58,329 nt of DNA from an uncultured Clostridia bacterium (GCA_947631005.1 CANRJR010000011.1:1-58329); one strand, 5' to 3'; counted from the first letter of the stretch, positions 23,570-32,242 are shown. Numbers and translations: made by a program. Notes: generated by a model from the sequence alone, not told the origin.

Positions 23570-24277
23570 ATGGACTTCAAAGCGGACGCGCTTGCGCTCA
23601 AAGCGGTGGATTACGGGGAAAACGACAGGATGGTGACCCTGCTCACGGCGGAGCGCGGGAAGATCGGCGCGGGGATGAAAGGGGTCAAGAAGGCGGGCGC
23701 GCGGTTGCGGTTTGCGGCGCAGCCTTTTTGTTTTGCCGAATACGTGTTTGCGGTGAAAGGGGGGCGGTACACCGTGACGCAGGCGACCTTGCACGACGGA
23801 TTCTACGCGTTGCGGGAGCGGGTGGAGCGGTACTATGCGGCGGCGGGGGTCGCCGAGGTCTGCGACGCGCTGTCGTACGAGGGAATGGAGAGCGGCGGTT
23901 TGCTCGTGGCGGCGGTGGAGGCGTTGGGGCGGCTGACCGACACGGACGACGTCCGCACGCCGATGGTGACCTTTTTACTGCGGGCGTGCGCGGCGGCGGG
24001 CTATCCCGTTACGGCGGGGGACTGCCCGATCTGCGGCAAGGCGATCCGCGGGCGGCGGTATTTCGATTTGGACGGCGGGGCGTTCGGATGCGCGGCTTGC
24101 GGGGTCGGCGTGCCCGCGAGCGAGTCGACGTACGACGCGGTGCGCGCGGCATACGGACGGGGGGAAGCGACTGCGGACGGAGAGCGGCGCGCGTTGCGGC
24201 TTTTAACGGCGTACCTCACGCGCAAGACGGAGACGGAATTTCCCGCGCTTTCTGGCTTTTTGACCGTCGTAAATTGA
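23570..24277 (+). CDS. recO: DNA repair protein RecO
   Basis: Recombination mediator that loads RecA on SSB-coated DNA together with RecR. It has 235 residues: an N-terminal OB fold ('ALALKAVDYGENDRMVTLLTAERGKIGAGMKGVKK', typical of RecO), a helical middle, and a zinc finger CPICGKAI...GCAACGVG near residues 146-170. The ATG at 23570 has ggggaaga upstream. It is the last gene of the yqfC-recO operon; no clear terminator follows. Confidence 0.93.
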   Translation: MDFKADALALKAVDYGENDRMVTLLTAERGKIGAGMKGVKKAGARLRFAAQPFCFAEYVFAVKGGRYTVTQATLHDGFYALRERVERYYAAAGVAEVCDALSYEGMESGGLLVAAVEALGRLTDTDDVRTPMVTFLLRACAAAGYPVTAGDCPICGKAIRGRRYFDLDGGAFGCAACGVGVPASESTYDAVRAAYGRGEATADGERRALRLLTAYLTRKTETEFPALSGFLTVVN

Positions 24278-24477
24278 ACGGTTTCCGACAAATTTAACCA
24301 TTTTATTGAGTGTTTTCCAACCATGCGCGACAGTCTCCCGCATGTTTCACTTTCGATTTGAATACCTTGTAACCAACCGTGCTACTATATTGAGCGTTTT
24401 CAGACCAATCATGATTTAATATAATTTATCGAGTATTTTTTGCGTATTTGCGGCGAAAGCCGTATTTTTATTTATTG

Positions 24478-24519
24478 TACGCGCACGCGCGTACGTGCAC
24501 CCATACGCGCGTGCGCGTA
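24478..24519. repeat. Perfect 16-bp inverted repeat of alternating purine/pyrimidine
   Basis: tacgcgcacgcgcgta (24478-24493) and its exact reverse complement (24504-24519) around 10 bases. The left arm and loop alternate pyrimidine and purine for over 20 bases, the pattern that favours Z-DNA or cruciform extrusion. No T-run follows. Confidence 0.85.
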
Positions 24520-24616
24520 ATGTCCTTTCCTCCCGTCATTTCGTCCCGCCCCCCAAGCCTTTTGTCCCCTCGCCTATTCGTTTCTAAATGTCATGTCCCC
24601 TCACCCGTTCGCTTCT

Positions 24617-24675
24617 AAAATGTCATGTTGAGCGGAGGCGTAAGCCGTAGCCGAAACATCTCCCGCAGTCTTATT
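24617..24675 (+). repeat. R2 repeat, partial
   Basis: 'atgtcatgttgagcggaggcg' followed by 'cgaaacatctcccgcagtctt'. This is the gtcatgttgagc variant of the R2 end, also seen near 29390 and 34566. Confidence 0.65.
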
Positions 24676-24889
24676 GCGCTTTTCCCATATTGCTCTGTCC
24701 CGCCGACCAATCCCAATCCTGCCCCAATCCCCGTGCCCCCCTCAATCCCAATCCTCCCGCGCACCCTAAATCTCCCCCCCGCGCCGAATCCTCATCTTTC
24801 CGCTCGCGCCTGAAATTCCCCGACTGTTGTCGTCTGTCCATGCGAAAAAAAGAAAGGGCGGGGGGATGAAAAAATTTTTACAAAAGGTA

Positions 24890-24918
24890 TTGACATCTCA
24901 TTTGATTTGATGTAAAAT
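24890..24918 (+). promoter_or_regulatory. Promoter of the large lipoprotein gene
   Basis: TTGACA (24890-24895), 17-bp spacer, TAAAAT (24913-24918), about 60 bases before the ATG. Confidence 0.85.
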
Positions 24919-24978
24919 GAGAATACCATTGTATAAATGGCAAATTCTATCATTTTCAAAAGGGGAGGACAAAGCAAC

Positions 24979-27900
24979 ATGAGAAAGCTGAAGGTTGTGT
25001 TGACCGTACTGCTTGCGCTCACCGTGTCGCTTGCTCTTTTCGCCTGTGGCGGCGGGAAGGACAAAGGCAAGGGTAAGGGGCAGATCGCAGGCGTTACGAT
25101 CGGCAATCAGCTTGCGCTGACGGAGAAGGATACGGCTTCTACGTTGAGCACAAAGAAGGCGACTCTCAAAGTTTCCGTCACGTACACCGACGGGACGACT
25201 GCGGAACTTACCGCGGACGATTGGGAGTTTACCGAGGACAGTCTTAAAAACCTTCAAACGACGGGTGAGGGTGCGAACGCGACGTATGTGATCGGCAATT
25301 ATACGCTCGACGTGCAGCCCACCGCAAACAACGATAAACATCTTGTCGGAACGGCGACGGCTGTGGTCGATCACGATTGGGGCGCGGCGGACGCGAACGG
25401 CGTTCAGACCTGCTCTGTCGAAGGCGCGACCAAGACGGCGACCAAGACGGACGTTACCGTTGAGTTTGCAGGTTATCACGACACGCCGATCGCCGACATC
25501 GTGAAGTATGCGGATACGACGCTCGACGAAAATGCACAGCGCATCAAGGCGTTCGGGCTTACGGGGAGCGGGGCAGATCCGCACACCGCAACGGTCGGCC
25601 GTTTGGAAAAGGGGATGACCATTTCCGTCCGCGGCAAGATGATCGCGACGAGCGATGCGAACACTTACTATTTCCCGATTATCGGTCTTGCGAACCGTCA
25701 GACGGACGCGGGCTTTGTTGTCCGTAACGACGGTTGGGGCATTTACGGCGGTATCGGCGGCGGCGGCGTTCTTGCCAAGAGCGGTCTTTCCGACCATACG
25801 ATCACCGCGGGCACGCCCGCGGCTGACACGCAGGATTGGGAAGCGTACTTCGAAGGCGCAGGTTCTTCGACGACCGATTTCTTGACCGAACAAGACGTTG
25901 AACTCACCTGGCGTTTTGTGGAAAAGACCGACGGCACGACGACGTACAACGTAGTCGAGCTCGGCTTCTTCGATTACACGATCAACCGCAGCTATACGGT
26001 CCGTGTAAAAGTTCCTACCCGTCAGTTCTACGACACCGTTTTGCACGGCGAAATGATCAAGATGAACATCACCGACATCACCGTCATTCAGATGCTCAAC
26101 CTTGAAGACATCGTTTCGGCGAAGCTCAAGACGGGCGCGAAGAGCACCTATCTCGAAAACGAGATGTTCGACTATTCGACGATCGACTTGCAGGCGAAGT
26201 TCCAGCAGGACGCCGCGGGCACGACGAGACCGTTCGAAGTGTTCGACATGTATGCGACGGCAGACGAAACCGTTACGGCGGACACCGTGTGGGATAACCT
26301 CGAGGGCAGAAAGCTCGTCGATACGTACAAGACCTACAAGGCAGTTCTCACCGTCGGCGAAGTCGTCAAAGAGCACGTCTTTACGGCGACCGAACTTCCC
26401 GTTCAGATCAAGAAGAACGCGGTCGACAACGCGAACGCGAACGACGTTGAAGTCGGGAATGTCACGTTCCTTGCCAACCAGCTCGACGTGATCCCCTTCA
26501 CGCAGGGCACGGGCAACACCGCACAGCTCACCCTTACGGGCGCGGCGGCTTCCTTGACGGCGGCACAGAAAGGAGTGCTCAATAACACCGCGAAGAACCA
26601 CTATGCGGCGTTCACGATCTATCAGAACGGTCCTACCAAGTTCAGCACGACGGGTAAGCCCGTTTTCGTGGGGACGGAAGGCTATGCGAAAGTCAATGCC
26701 GACGGTACGGCGGTCGACGTGGTTGTCGCGCTCGATAAGACCGTGATCGGCACGACCAAGACGGTGAAACTCACGGGCGTCAACGATCAGGATATCGTCA
26801 TCGACGTTTCGGGCATCACCGCTTACACCTACTACTCGGCTGTGAACACGGTCGCTCCCGTCTACCTCAACAAGGCAGGTACGGTTGAGATCACGTACAG
26901 CGTTGCCACCAATCCCGCATTGACTGCCACGGCAAACGGAGTGTTTGCTCCCAAAGACGTCCGCCTTACCATCGGCGGTTCGCGCTTCGCACTTTCGAGC
27001 GCGGTCACGGGCAGCGGAGCGACAGCGGCATGGAAGACCGAGCCGACCGCAATCGGCAGAACGGGCGTCTCCGTCGTCGTTGCCAATGAGGGCGGCAAGA
27101 CCAAGATCACCTATACCATCGAAGAAGATATCACCAGCCCGACCGAGTACAGCATTCAGCTCGCCACCAACGAATCCACGGGTTGGACCGTACAGGTTGC
27201 GGATATCGTCTATCCCGAGTTCGCACGCTTTGCAGAAAACGGTGCGGACACGAAAGGCTATGTAACGGACAGCTGGCTTACGTACGTAGAGGGCACCAAG
27301 CTCTATCTCGCGCTTGTGGGTCCCATGGACGATATTCAGACCGAACAAATGAAAGCGGCGTTCTCGCTTACCCTTAACGCGGGCGCAGATACCCCTGCCG
27401 CCAAGCAGACCTATGAGTATTTGCAGGCGCACGATCTTTCCATCGCGGTCCAGCCCGACGGAACGGTTGCGCTCACCAATTCCGCTCTTCTCAATGGTCT
27501 TGCGACCGCCGAGTTGGTTGCATTCGGTACGCTCAACAACAGCAAAGATACCGACCGCGGTATGGTTGTGCTCTTCACGATCGACGTCACCGCGCTCGGC
27601 TACGACAAGACGAGCAACTATGCGTTCAAGCTTCTCGACGACGACACCATCTACACCGTCACCGCTCCTACGGGAGATGCAAAAGAGTATGCGATCGCAC
27701 CGCTCGAAGGCGCGACCGCAGGTGCGGATGAGAACCTCGGCACGGCGACCTGCACCGTACAGGCGATCGTGTACAGCAAAATGACCAAGGGCGAAGACGT
27801 TGTGTATTGGGATATCAAGGGGCTCACCCCGACCGAAGAGCACACGTTCAACTCGGACGGCATTTGCACCAAGTGCCAGTCGCAGAGATTGCAAGTCACC

Positions 27901-29085
27901 ACGACCGACGCCAAGTACGACGTCGTCATGATCCCCGCCGCAACGGCTGTTCCGAACGGCGACCTCTCCGACGTATGGTGGAATAACGGCGAAGGCGGCA
28001 CTGCAACGGGTGCGAAGACGTTCAACGGCGACTTCGCGGTGCAGTACACGTTCAAGAACGAGCGCGATCCCGCTTGGCATCAAGACGTCGTTATCGAGCT
28101 CATCAACAACGGTCGTTACCTCGACCTCAACTATGCGGCGAACAATCCTTGGGGCGCGAACTGGGCAGACGGCAACTTCGGCGAAGGCACGTTGGGTTCG
28201 AACACCATGACCGCCACCAAGAACGGCACGGCGATCGCCGCCGCAGATTTCGCGGCAGAGTTCAACCAGGGCGACGCTGCTCCTGCCGCCGATTGCTGGA
28301 AAGGCGACTACACCCTCAACATCTATCGTCTCGGCGATACCTACACGATTATTCAGAAGATCAAGAATGCCGCGGGCGTTGAGTACGTCGTTACCAACGA
28401 GATCACCATTAAGGCGACCGACGAGCAAGAAGTCAGCGCGGAAACGACCGTGCAGTTTGTCGGGAATCCTTATTGGGTCGACGACATCAAGGTCAGCGTC
28501 GGTACGATTACCAAGACCGTTGCACTTCCCGGAGAATGGGATGCGACCGCCACGGGCGACAAAAAGATTTGGACAGACCGCGTGCAACTTGGCGAAGTCA
28601 TCGGGAATCTGACCTATGGTCATACCATGACAATCGTCGGTGCGATGACGGGGGCTGCGGGAAGATCGGTTTTTCACACCTTTATCTTGGAGTTCAACGA
28701 CGGTGCTGATATCCGTGTAGACAACTGGTGGTGGAGCTTCATCCCTGAAGGCGCAACCACGAACTGCTTTGGCAACTCCGAGTATGGGGCTGTTAATGCT
28801 GGCGTTGCACCTGCTAAACCCAACCAGATCGCTATCCTCACGGCGACCAACCAAGATAATGTTTGGGAGACGTATAACGAACTCATTGTTGACTGCGACT
28901 GGTCTATCAAGGTTTCCTGGACGAAGAGCTCGATCGTCGACGTGACCATCAACCTTACGAAAGGCGAGAAGTTCTTCACGGCGGCTTATAAGTTCACCAT
29001 CGTGAATATGCCTGAAAACGGCTTTGCGATGAACTTGACGGCTGAACTGTGCAAGATCGACTTCCAGAGCGTTACGCTTTCGTAA
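24979..29085 (+). CDS. Very large surface lipoprotein, 1368 residues
   Basis: The lipoprotein signal is MRKLKVVLTVLLALTVSLAL then FAC at about residue 23, followed by a Gly/Lys-rich spacer (GGGKDKGKGKG). The rest looks like a chain of beta-rich extracellular modules. An Ig-like piece (about 35-125) is followed by 'DHDWGAADANGVQTC', a lectin-like region with 'DVTVEFAGYHDTP' and 'GLEKGM..VRGKM'-type strands, then further Thr/Val/Ala-rich beta repeats. A second His/Cys knuckle, HTFNSDGICTKC, lies near residue 955. Two C-terminal modules are rich in Trp and Asn (WWNNGEGG, VDNWWWSF). Carbohydrate binding is a plausible guess, but no family is recognised. The ATG at 24979 follows aggggagga and gives the intact signal peptide. 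It is monocistronic. Confidence 0.85.
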   Translation: MRKLKVVLTVLLALTVSLALFACGGGKDKGKGKGQIAGVTIGNQLALTEKDTASTLSTKKATLKVSVTYTDGTTAELTADDWEFTEDSLKNLQTTGEGANATYVIGNYTLDVQPTANNDKHLVGTATAVVDHDWGAADANGVQTCSVEGATKTATKTDVTVEFAGYHDTPIADIVKYADTTLDENAQRIKAFGLTGSGADPHTATVGRLEKGMTISVRGKMIATSDANTYYFPIIGLANRQTDAGFVVRNDGWGIYGGIGGGGVLAKSGLSDHTITAGTPAADTQDWEAYFEGAGSSTTDFLTEQDVELTWRFVEKTDGTTTYNVVELGFFDYTINRSYTVRVKVPTRQFYDTVLHGEMIKMNITDITVIQMLNLEDIVSAKLKTGAKSTYLENEMFDYSTIDLQAKFQQDAAGTTRPFEVFDMYATADETVTADTVWDNLEGRKLVDTYKTYKAVLTVGEVVKEHVFTATELPVQIKKNAVDNANANDVEVGNVTFLANQLDVIPFTQGTGNTAQLTLTGAAASLTAAQKGVLNNTAKNHYAAFTIYQNGPTKFSTTGKPVFVGTEGYAKVNADGTAVDVVVALDKTVIGTTKTVKLTGVNDQDIVIDVSGITAYTYYSAVNTVAPVYLNKAGTVEITYSVATNPALTATANGVFAPKDVRLTIGGSRFALSSAVTGSGATAAWKTEPTAIGRTGVSVVVANEGGKTKITYTIEEDITSPTEYSIQLATNESTGWTVQVADIVYPEFARFAENGADTKGYVTDSWLTYVEGTKLYLALVGPMDDIQTEQMKAAFSLTLNAGADTPAAKQTYEYLQAHDLSIAVQPDGTVALTNSALLNGLATAELVAFGTLNNSKDTDRGMVVLFTIDVTALGYDKTSNYAFKLLDDDTIYTVTAPTGDAKEYAIAPLEGATAGADENLGTATCTVQAIVYSKMTKGEDVVYWDIKGLTPTEEHTFNSDGICTKCQSQRLQVTTTDAKYDVVMIPAATAVPNGDLSDVWWNNGEGGTATGAKTFNGDFAVQYTFKNERDPAWHQDVVIELINNGRYLDLNYAANNPWGANWADGNFGEGTLGSNTMTATKNGTAIAAADFAAEFNQGDAAPAADCWKGDYTLNIYRLGDTYTIIQKIKNAAGVEYVVTNEITIKATDEQEVSAETTVQFVGNPYWVDDIKVSVGTITKTVALPGEWDATATGDKKIWTDRVQLGEVIGNLTYGHTMTIVGAMTGAAGRSVFHTFILEFNDGADIRVDNWWWSFIPEGATTNCFGNSEYGAVNAGVAPAKPNQIAILTATNQDNVWETYNELIVDCDWSIKVSWTKSSIVDVTINLTKGEKFFTAAYKFTIVNMPENGFAMNLTAELCKIDFQSVTLS

Positions 29086-29133
29086 CTCCCAACAAATTCT
29101 TGAAAAGCGTTCCGACGCTTGACGAGTGAAGCA

Positions 29134-29166
29134 AAAAATCCCACGGTCTCCGTGGGATTTTTTTCG
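29134..29166 (+). terminator. Terminator of the large lipoprotein gene
   Basis: aaatcccacgg-tct-ccgtgggattt followed by ttttcg. Confidence 0.92.
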
Positions 29167-29191
29167 CTTTCAAAATGTCATGCCGCCCCCG

Positions 29192-29337
29192 CCCTTTTGC
29201 CTTTCTGTCCTGCCCACCCGCCCCAAGCTTTTCTGTCCCGCCCGCCCACCCCCAACCGTGTGCACCCTTTTGCCTTTATGTCCCGCCCGCCCCAAGCTTT
29301 TCTGTCCCGCCCGCCCACCCCAAACTTTTATGCCCGC
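29192..29337. repeat. C-rich tandem duplication, period about 73
   Basis: Two near-copies of a unit starting cccttttgcctttmtgtcc and containing 'ccccaagcttttctgtcccg'. Similar C-rich tracts occur at 5395-5500 and 24540-24800, each next to R2 elements. Open frames here are low-complexity and have no RBS. Confidence 0.75.
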
Positions 29338-29387
29338 ACCCACGCGCTTCCAATTATGTCATGTTACCCCGCCCGTCGTTTCTAAAA

Positions 29388-29494
29388 AATGTCATGTTGA
29401 GCGGAGGCGAGTAAAACGAGCCGAAGTCGAAACATCTCCCTTATTATAAAACTGCGGGAGATTCCTCGACTACGCTCGGAATGACATTATTGGA
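29388..29494 (+). repeat. R2 repeat, complete
   Basis: 'aatgtcatgttgagcggaggcg' to 'cgaaacatctcccttattat', joined to 'gggagattcctcgactacgc' and 'ggaatgacattattgg'. It combines the two end types of the family. Confidence 0.75.
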
Positions 29495-29518
29495 ACGCCC
29501 TTTTGTTTCCAATCATGT

Positions 29519-29679
29519 TGCGCGAGGAAAATCACACTTTTCCGCTGCGCGACACAATTTGCCGCACACTTGCGGCTTATTGTCATACAAAGCGAACGAG
29601 ACGACTAACTTAATTTAAGCGAGAGCTCATTTCCGTCACGAAATTTTGTTTTGGCGAAGCACAAAACAAAATTTGTGAA
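29519..29679 (+). repeat. R1 dispersed structured repeat, copy 3
   Basis: Starts gcgcgaggaaaatcacac and ends aaaatttgtgaa. It contains stem gccgca/tgcggc, the block 'ttattgtcatacaaagcgaa', and the terminal hairpin cacgaaattttgttttg / caaaacaaaatttgtg. Confidence 0.85.
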
Positions 29680-29694
29680 CTGTTTCAAATAATG

Positions 29695-29854
29695 GCGCGA
29701 GGAAAATCACGCTTTTCCGCTGCGCGACACAATTTGCGCGAAACCTCGCGCTTATTGTCTTACATAGCGAACGAGAGGACTAACTGAATTTAAGCGAGAG
29801 CTCATTTCCGTCACGAAATTTTGTTTTGGCGAAGCACAAAACAAAATTTGTGAA
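29695..29854 (+). repeat. R1 dispersed structured repeat, copy 4 (tandem with copy 3)
   Basis: 176 bases downstream of copy 3 and nearly identical, except that the internal stem is gcgcga/tcgcgc rather than gccgca/tgcggc. Both sides changed and pairing is kept. Confidence 0.85.
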
Positions 29855-29873
29855 TTTTCCCCCCCAAAATTTA

Positions 29874-29902
29874 TTGACATTGTCCCCGTTCTATGCTAAA
29901 CT
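29874..29902 (+). promoter_or_regulatory. Promoter of rpmG-secE-nusG
   Basis: TTGACA (29874-29879), 17-bp spacer, TAAACT (29897-29902). The same 'atgctaaact' -10 context recurs in the rplJ promoter. Confidence 0.85.
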
Positions 29903-29906
29903 TGTC

Positions 29907-29933
29907 TTACACTCCTGCGGGGTGTAATTTTTT
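29907..29933 (+). terminator. Hairpin plus T-run at the 5' end of the rpmG transcript
   Basis: ttacactcc-tgc-ggggtgtaa (one G-T pair) followed by tttttt. It begins about where transcription should start, so it could be an attenuator or a protective 5' hairpin. Confidence 0.5.
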
Positions 29934-29950
29934 CATGGAGTTTTCACGAA

Positions 29951-30115
29951 ATGGCTGTCAAATCGACGAGAATGAAAGTGACTTTCGAGTGCACCGTCTG
30001 CAAAAACAGAAACTACGATAGTTTCAAGAATAAGCGCAACGATCCCGACCGTCTCGAACTCAACAAGTATTGCCCTGTGTGCAAAAAACACACCCCTCAC
30101 AAGGAATCCAAGTAA
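29951..30115 (+). CDS. rpmG: 50S ribosomal protein L33
   Basis: A 54-residue zinc-ribbon form of L33: [22 protein letters not shown], then [16 protein letters not shown]. The two CxxC pairs (C+ type) are intact, so zinc is expected. It sits in the usual place before secE and nusG, with secE following after 14 bases. Confidence 0.96.
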   Translation: MAVKSTRMKVTFECTVCKNRNYDSFKNKRNDPDRLELNKYCPVCKKHTPHKESK

Positions 30116-30129
30116 TTTAGAGGTCCATT

Positions 30130-30402
30130 ATGGCTAAGACCGACAACGAGCTCGATAAAAAAGTCGAGAAGAAGAAAAACAAAGATAAAAAACCCAATAT
30201 CTTTGTCCGCATGGGAAGGCGCATCAAAGAGACCTTTTCCGAATTGAAGCGCGTCACTTGGCCCACCTTCGGCAAGGCGGTCAAGGCTACGGGCGTCGTT
30301 TTGGTGATCGTGCTCATCTTCACGGTCATCGTCACCGCCGTCAACTTCGGCTTCGCCGAGCTCTTGGAACTTCTCACCTCGCTCGGCGGCACGGGGGCAT
30401 AA
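30130..30402 (+). CDS. secE: Preprotein translocase subunit SecE
   Basis: A 90-residue protein. The lysine-rich N-terminus is followed by the SecE amphipathic segment 'RIKETFSELKRVTWPTFGKAVKATGVV' and one membrane helix (about 57-78). It clamps SecY in the SecYEG channel. RBS gaggt. nusG follows after 3 bases. Confidence 0.95.
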   Translation: MAKTDNELDKKVEKKKNKDKKPNIFVRMGRRIKETFSELKRVTWPTFGKAVKATGVVLVIVLIFTVIVTAVNFGFAELLELLTSLGGTGA

Positions 30403-30405
30403 CGT

Positions 30406-30984
30406 ATGGCGGCGATCACTCCTCTCGATTCCGAGCCGCGCTGGTACATTCTCCACACCTATTCGGGCTATGAGTCCATGGTGCGCGAGAGCCTCTTTCG
30501 GCTCATCGAAAACAACAATTTAAGCGATCAGATCGTCGACGTAAAGATCCCCACCGAACAGACCATCGAAGAAAAGGCGAACGGCAAGAAAAAGGTCGTC
30601 GAGCGCAAGCTCCTCCCCTGCTACGTCTTTATCAAAATGATCTATTCCAACCAGCTTTGGTATCTTGTCACGAATACCCGCGGCGTTACGGGCTTCGTCG
30701 GTCCGCAGGGCAGACCCATTCCCATGAAAGACGACGAGATCCGCAAAATGCGCCTCGAAGAGTTCGTCGTCGACGCCGACTTCCAAACGGGCGACCGCGT
30801 GTCCATCGACAACGGCCCGCTCGAGGGATTCATCGGCACGATCAAGGAAGTCAACAACGACACCCAGCGCGCCCGCGTGCTCATCACCATGTTCGGCAGA
30901 GAGCAAGACGTGGAAGTGGAATATATCCAAATGAAAAAGATCTCGTCCGATGCGGTGGAGATCCCCGCCTCCGACGACGAATAA
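30406..30984 (+). CDS. nusG: Transcription termination/antitermination factor NusG
   Basis: A 192-residue protein with an NGN domain (PRWYILHTYSGYESMVRESL, LLPCYVFIKM, VTNTRGVTGFVG) and a C-terminal KOW domain (DFQTGDRVSIDNGPLEGFIGTIKEVNND). It binds RNA polymerase and couples transcription to ribosomes or Rho. No clear Shine-Dalgarno lies in the 3-base gap after secE, so translation probably depends on coupling. Confidence 0.97.
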   Translation: MAAITPLDSEPRWYILHTYSGYESMVRESLFRLIENNNLSDQIVDVKIPTEQTIEEKANGKKKVVERKLLPCYVFIKMIYSNQLWYLVTNTRGVTGFVGPQGRPIPMKDDEIRKMRLEEFVVDADFQTGDRVSIDNGPLEGFIGTIKEVNNDTQRARVLITMFGREQDVEVEYIQMKKISSDAVEIPASDDE

Positions 30985-30986
30985 GG

Positions 30987-31053
30987 CAAAAACGCTCGCG
31001 CGTTTTTGATAGATGTGGAAGGCGGTAAATCTTTCTGCCGCCGCAAGTACCAC
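30987..31053 (+). promoter_or_regulatory. nusG-rplK spacer: hairpin and candidate L1 operator
   Basis: A 9-bp stem (caaaaacgc-tcgc-gcgtttttg, 30987-31008) resembles a leaky terminator. A nested inverted repeat follows: gtgg (31015-31018) pairs with ccac (31050-31053), enclosing ggcgg/ccgcc. L11-L1 operons are usually autoregulated by L1 binding the leader, so this is the likely site, although I did not match it to a defined consensus. Confidence 0.5.
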
Positions 31054-31069
31054 GCAAGGAGACTTTGAT

Positions 31070-31495
31070 ATGGCTAAAAAAGTGACCGCAGTCGTCAAAC
31101 TGCAACTTCCCGCCGGCAAAGCGACCCCCGGTCCTCCCGTCGGGTCTACGCTCGGTCCGCACGGCGTCAACATTCCAGGTTTCACCAAGGAATTCAACGC
31201 CAAAACCGCGGGACAAGAGGGGCTCATCATCCCCGTCGTCATGACGATCTACCAAGACCGTTCGTTTACGTTCGTCCTCAAAACGCCCCCCGCGCCCGTC
31301 CTCATCAAAAAGGCGTTGGGGCTCGAAACCGCTTCCGCCACCCCCAACAAGGTCAAGGTCGGCAAGCTCACCAAGGCGCAGGTCGAAGAGATCGCCAAAA
31401 TCAAGCTGCCCGATCTCAACTGCTCTACGCTCGAAAGCGCGATGAGCATGATCAAGGGGACTGCCCGCAGCATGGGCGTCACCGTCGAGGAGTAA
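31070..31495 (+). CDS. rplK: 50S ribosomal protein L11
   Basis: A 141-residue protein. The N-terminal segment '[27 protein letters not shown]' and the C-terminal rRNA-binding domain ending '[12 protein letters not shown]' are typical. It forms the GTPase-associated centre with 23S rRNA and L10. RBS aagga. rplA follows after 10 bases. Confidence 0.98.
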   Translation: MAKKVTAVVKLQLPAGKATPGPPVGSTLGPHGVNIPGFTKEFNAKTAGQEGLIIPVVMTIYQDRSFTFVLKTPPAPVLIKKALGLETASATPNKVKVGKLTKAQVEEIAKIKLPDLNCSTLESAMSMIKGTARSMGVTVEE

Positions 31496-31505
31496 GGAGG
31501 GCGCA

Positions 31506-32195
31506 ATGAAATACGGCAAAAAATATTCCGACAGCATCAAGTCTTACGAAAAGAGTCGCGCTTACGAGGCGTCCGAGGCAGTCAACCTCGTCCTCTCCAA
31601 CGCAAAGGCGAAATTCGATGAAACCGTAGAGCTTCACGTCCGTCTCGGCATCGACCCCCGCCAAGCCGACCAACAGGTCCGCGGCGTGCTCGTCCTGCCC
31701 CACGGCACAGGGAAAACCAAAAAGGTCCTCGTCATCGCCAAGGGCGAACGCGCAGACGCGGCGCAAGCCGCAGGCGCGGATTTCGTCGGCGCGGAGGAGA
31801 TGATCCAAAAGATCCAAACCGAAAATTGGTTCGACTTCGACGTCGTGATCACCACGCCCGATATGATGGGCGTCGTCGGGCGCATCGGCCGTATCCTCGG
31901 CCCGAAAGGTCTCATGCCCAACCCCAAGTCGGGCACGGTCACCATGGACGTCGCCCGCGCGGTGCAGGAAGTGAAAGCAGGTAAAGTCGAGTACCGTCTC
32001 GACAAAACCGCCATCATCCACTGCCCTATCGGCAAGAAGAGCTTCGGCGGCGACAAGATCCTCGAAAACTTCAACGCGCTGATGGACGCCATCGTCCGCG
32101 CCAAACCCGCGGCGGCAAAAGGACAGTACATCAAGAGCGTCGTGCTCGCGAGCACCATGGGTCCCGGCGTAAAAGTCGCCTACACCCGCGGTTGA
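31506..32195 (+). CDS. rplA: 50S ribosomal protein L1
   Basis: A 229-residue protein. Signatures are '[30 protein letters not shown]', '[26 protein letters not shown]' and '[14 protein letters not shown]'. It binds 23S rRNA at the L1 stalk and is a likely repressor of its own operon. RBS aaggagg. Confidence 0.98.
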   Translation: MKYGKKYSDSIKSYEKSRAYEASEAVNLVLSNAKAKFDETVELHVRLGIDPRQADQQVRGVLVLPHGTGKTKKVLVIAKGERADAAQAAGADFVGAEEMIQKIQTENWFDFDVVITTPDMMGVVGRIGRILGPKGLMPNPKSGTVTMDVARAVQEVKAGKVEYRLDKTAIIHCPIGKKSFGGDKILENFNALMDAIVRAKPAAAKGQYIKSVVLASTMGPGVKVAYTRG

Positions 32196-32209
32196 TCCCC
32201 GAAAAACGC

Positions 32210-32238
32210 TTGACAATCCGCGTTTTTCATGCTAAACT
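32210..32238 (+). promoter_or_regulatory. Promoter of rplJ-rplL
   Basis: TTGACA (32210-32215), 17-bp spacer, TAAACT (32233-32238). Confidence 0.85.
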
Positions 32239-32242
32239 GAAT

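Larger units (their letters stand above)
24278..24889. other. 612-base intergenic region with no gene
   Basis: Contains an A/T-rich left part (24278-24470) with three degenerate copies of a 'tattgagYgttttc..accat' motif, a 16-bp perfect inverted repeat (24478-24519), an R2 end (about 24617-24675), then C-rich low-complexity DNA (24690-24800) with 'caatcccaatcct' repeats. No gene with a ribosome-binding site was found on either strand. Confidence 0.7.

Noticed and set aside
24898-28854. 1318-residue open frame on the minus strand opposite the giant lipoprotein
   Set aside because: It is the antisense shadow of a GC-rich, biased coding sequence. The plus strand has a promoter, RBS, signal peptide and terminator, while the minus frame has no RBS and an Arg/Asp/Val-rich composition typical of shadows.
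29166-29450. Overlapping proline/cysteine-rich open frames
   Set aside because: They are translations of the C-rich tandem duplication in all three frames, with no start signals.
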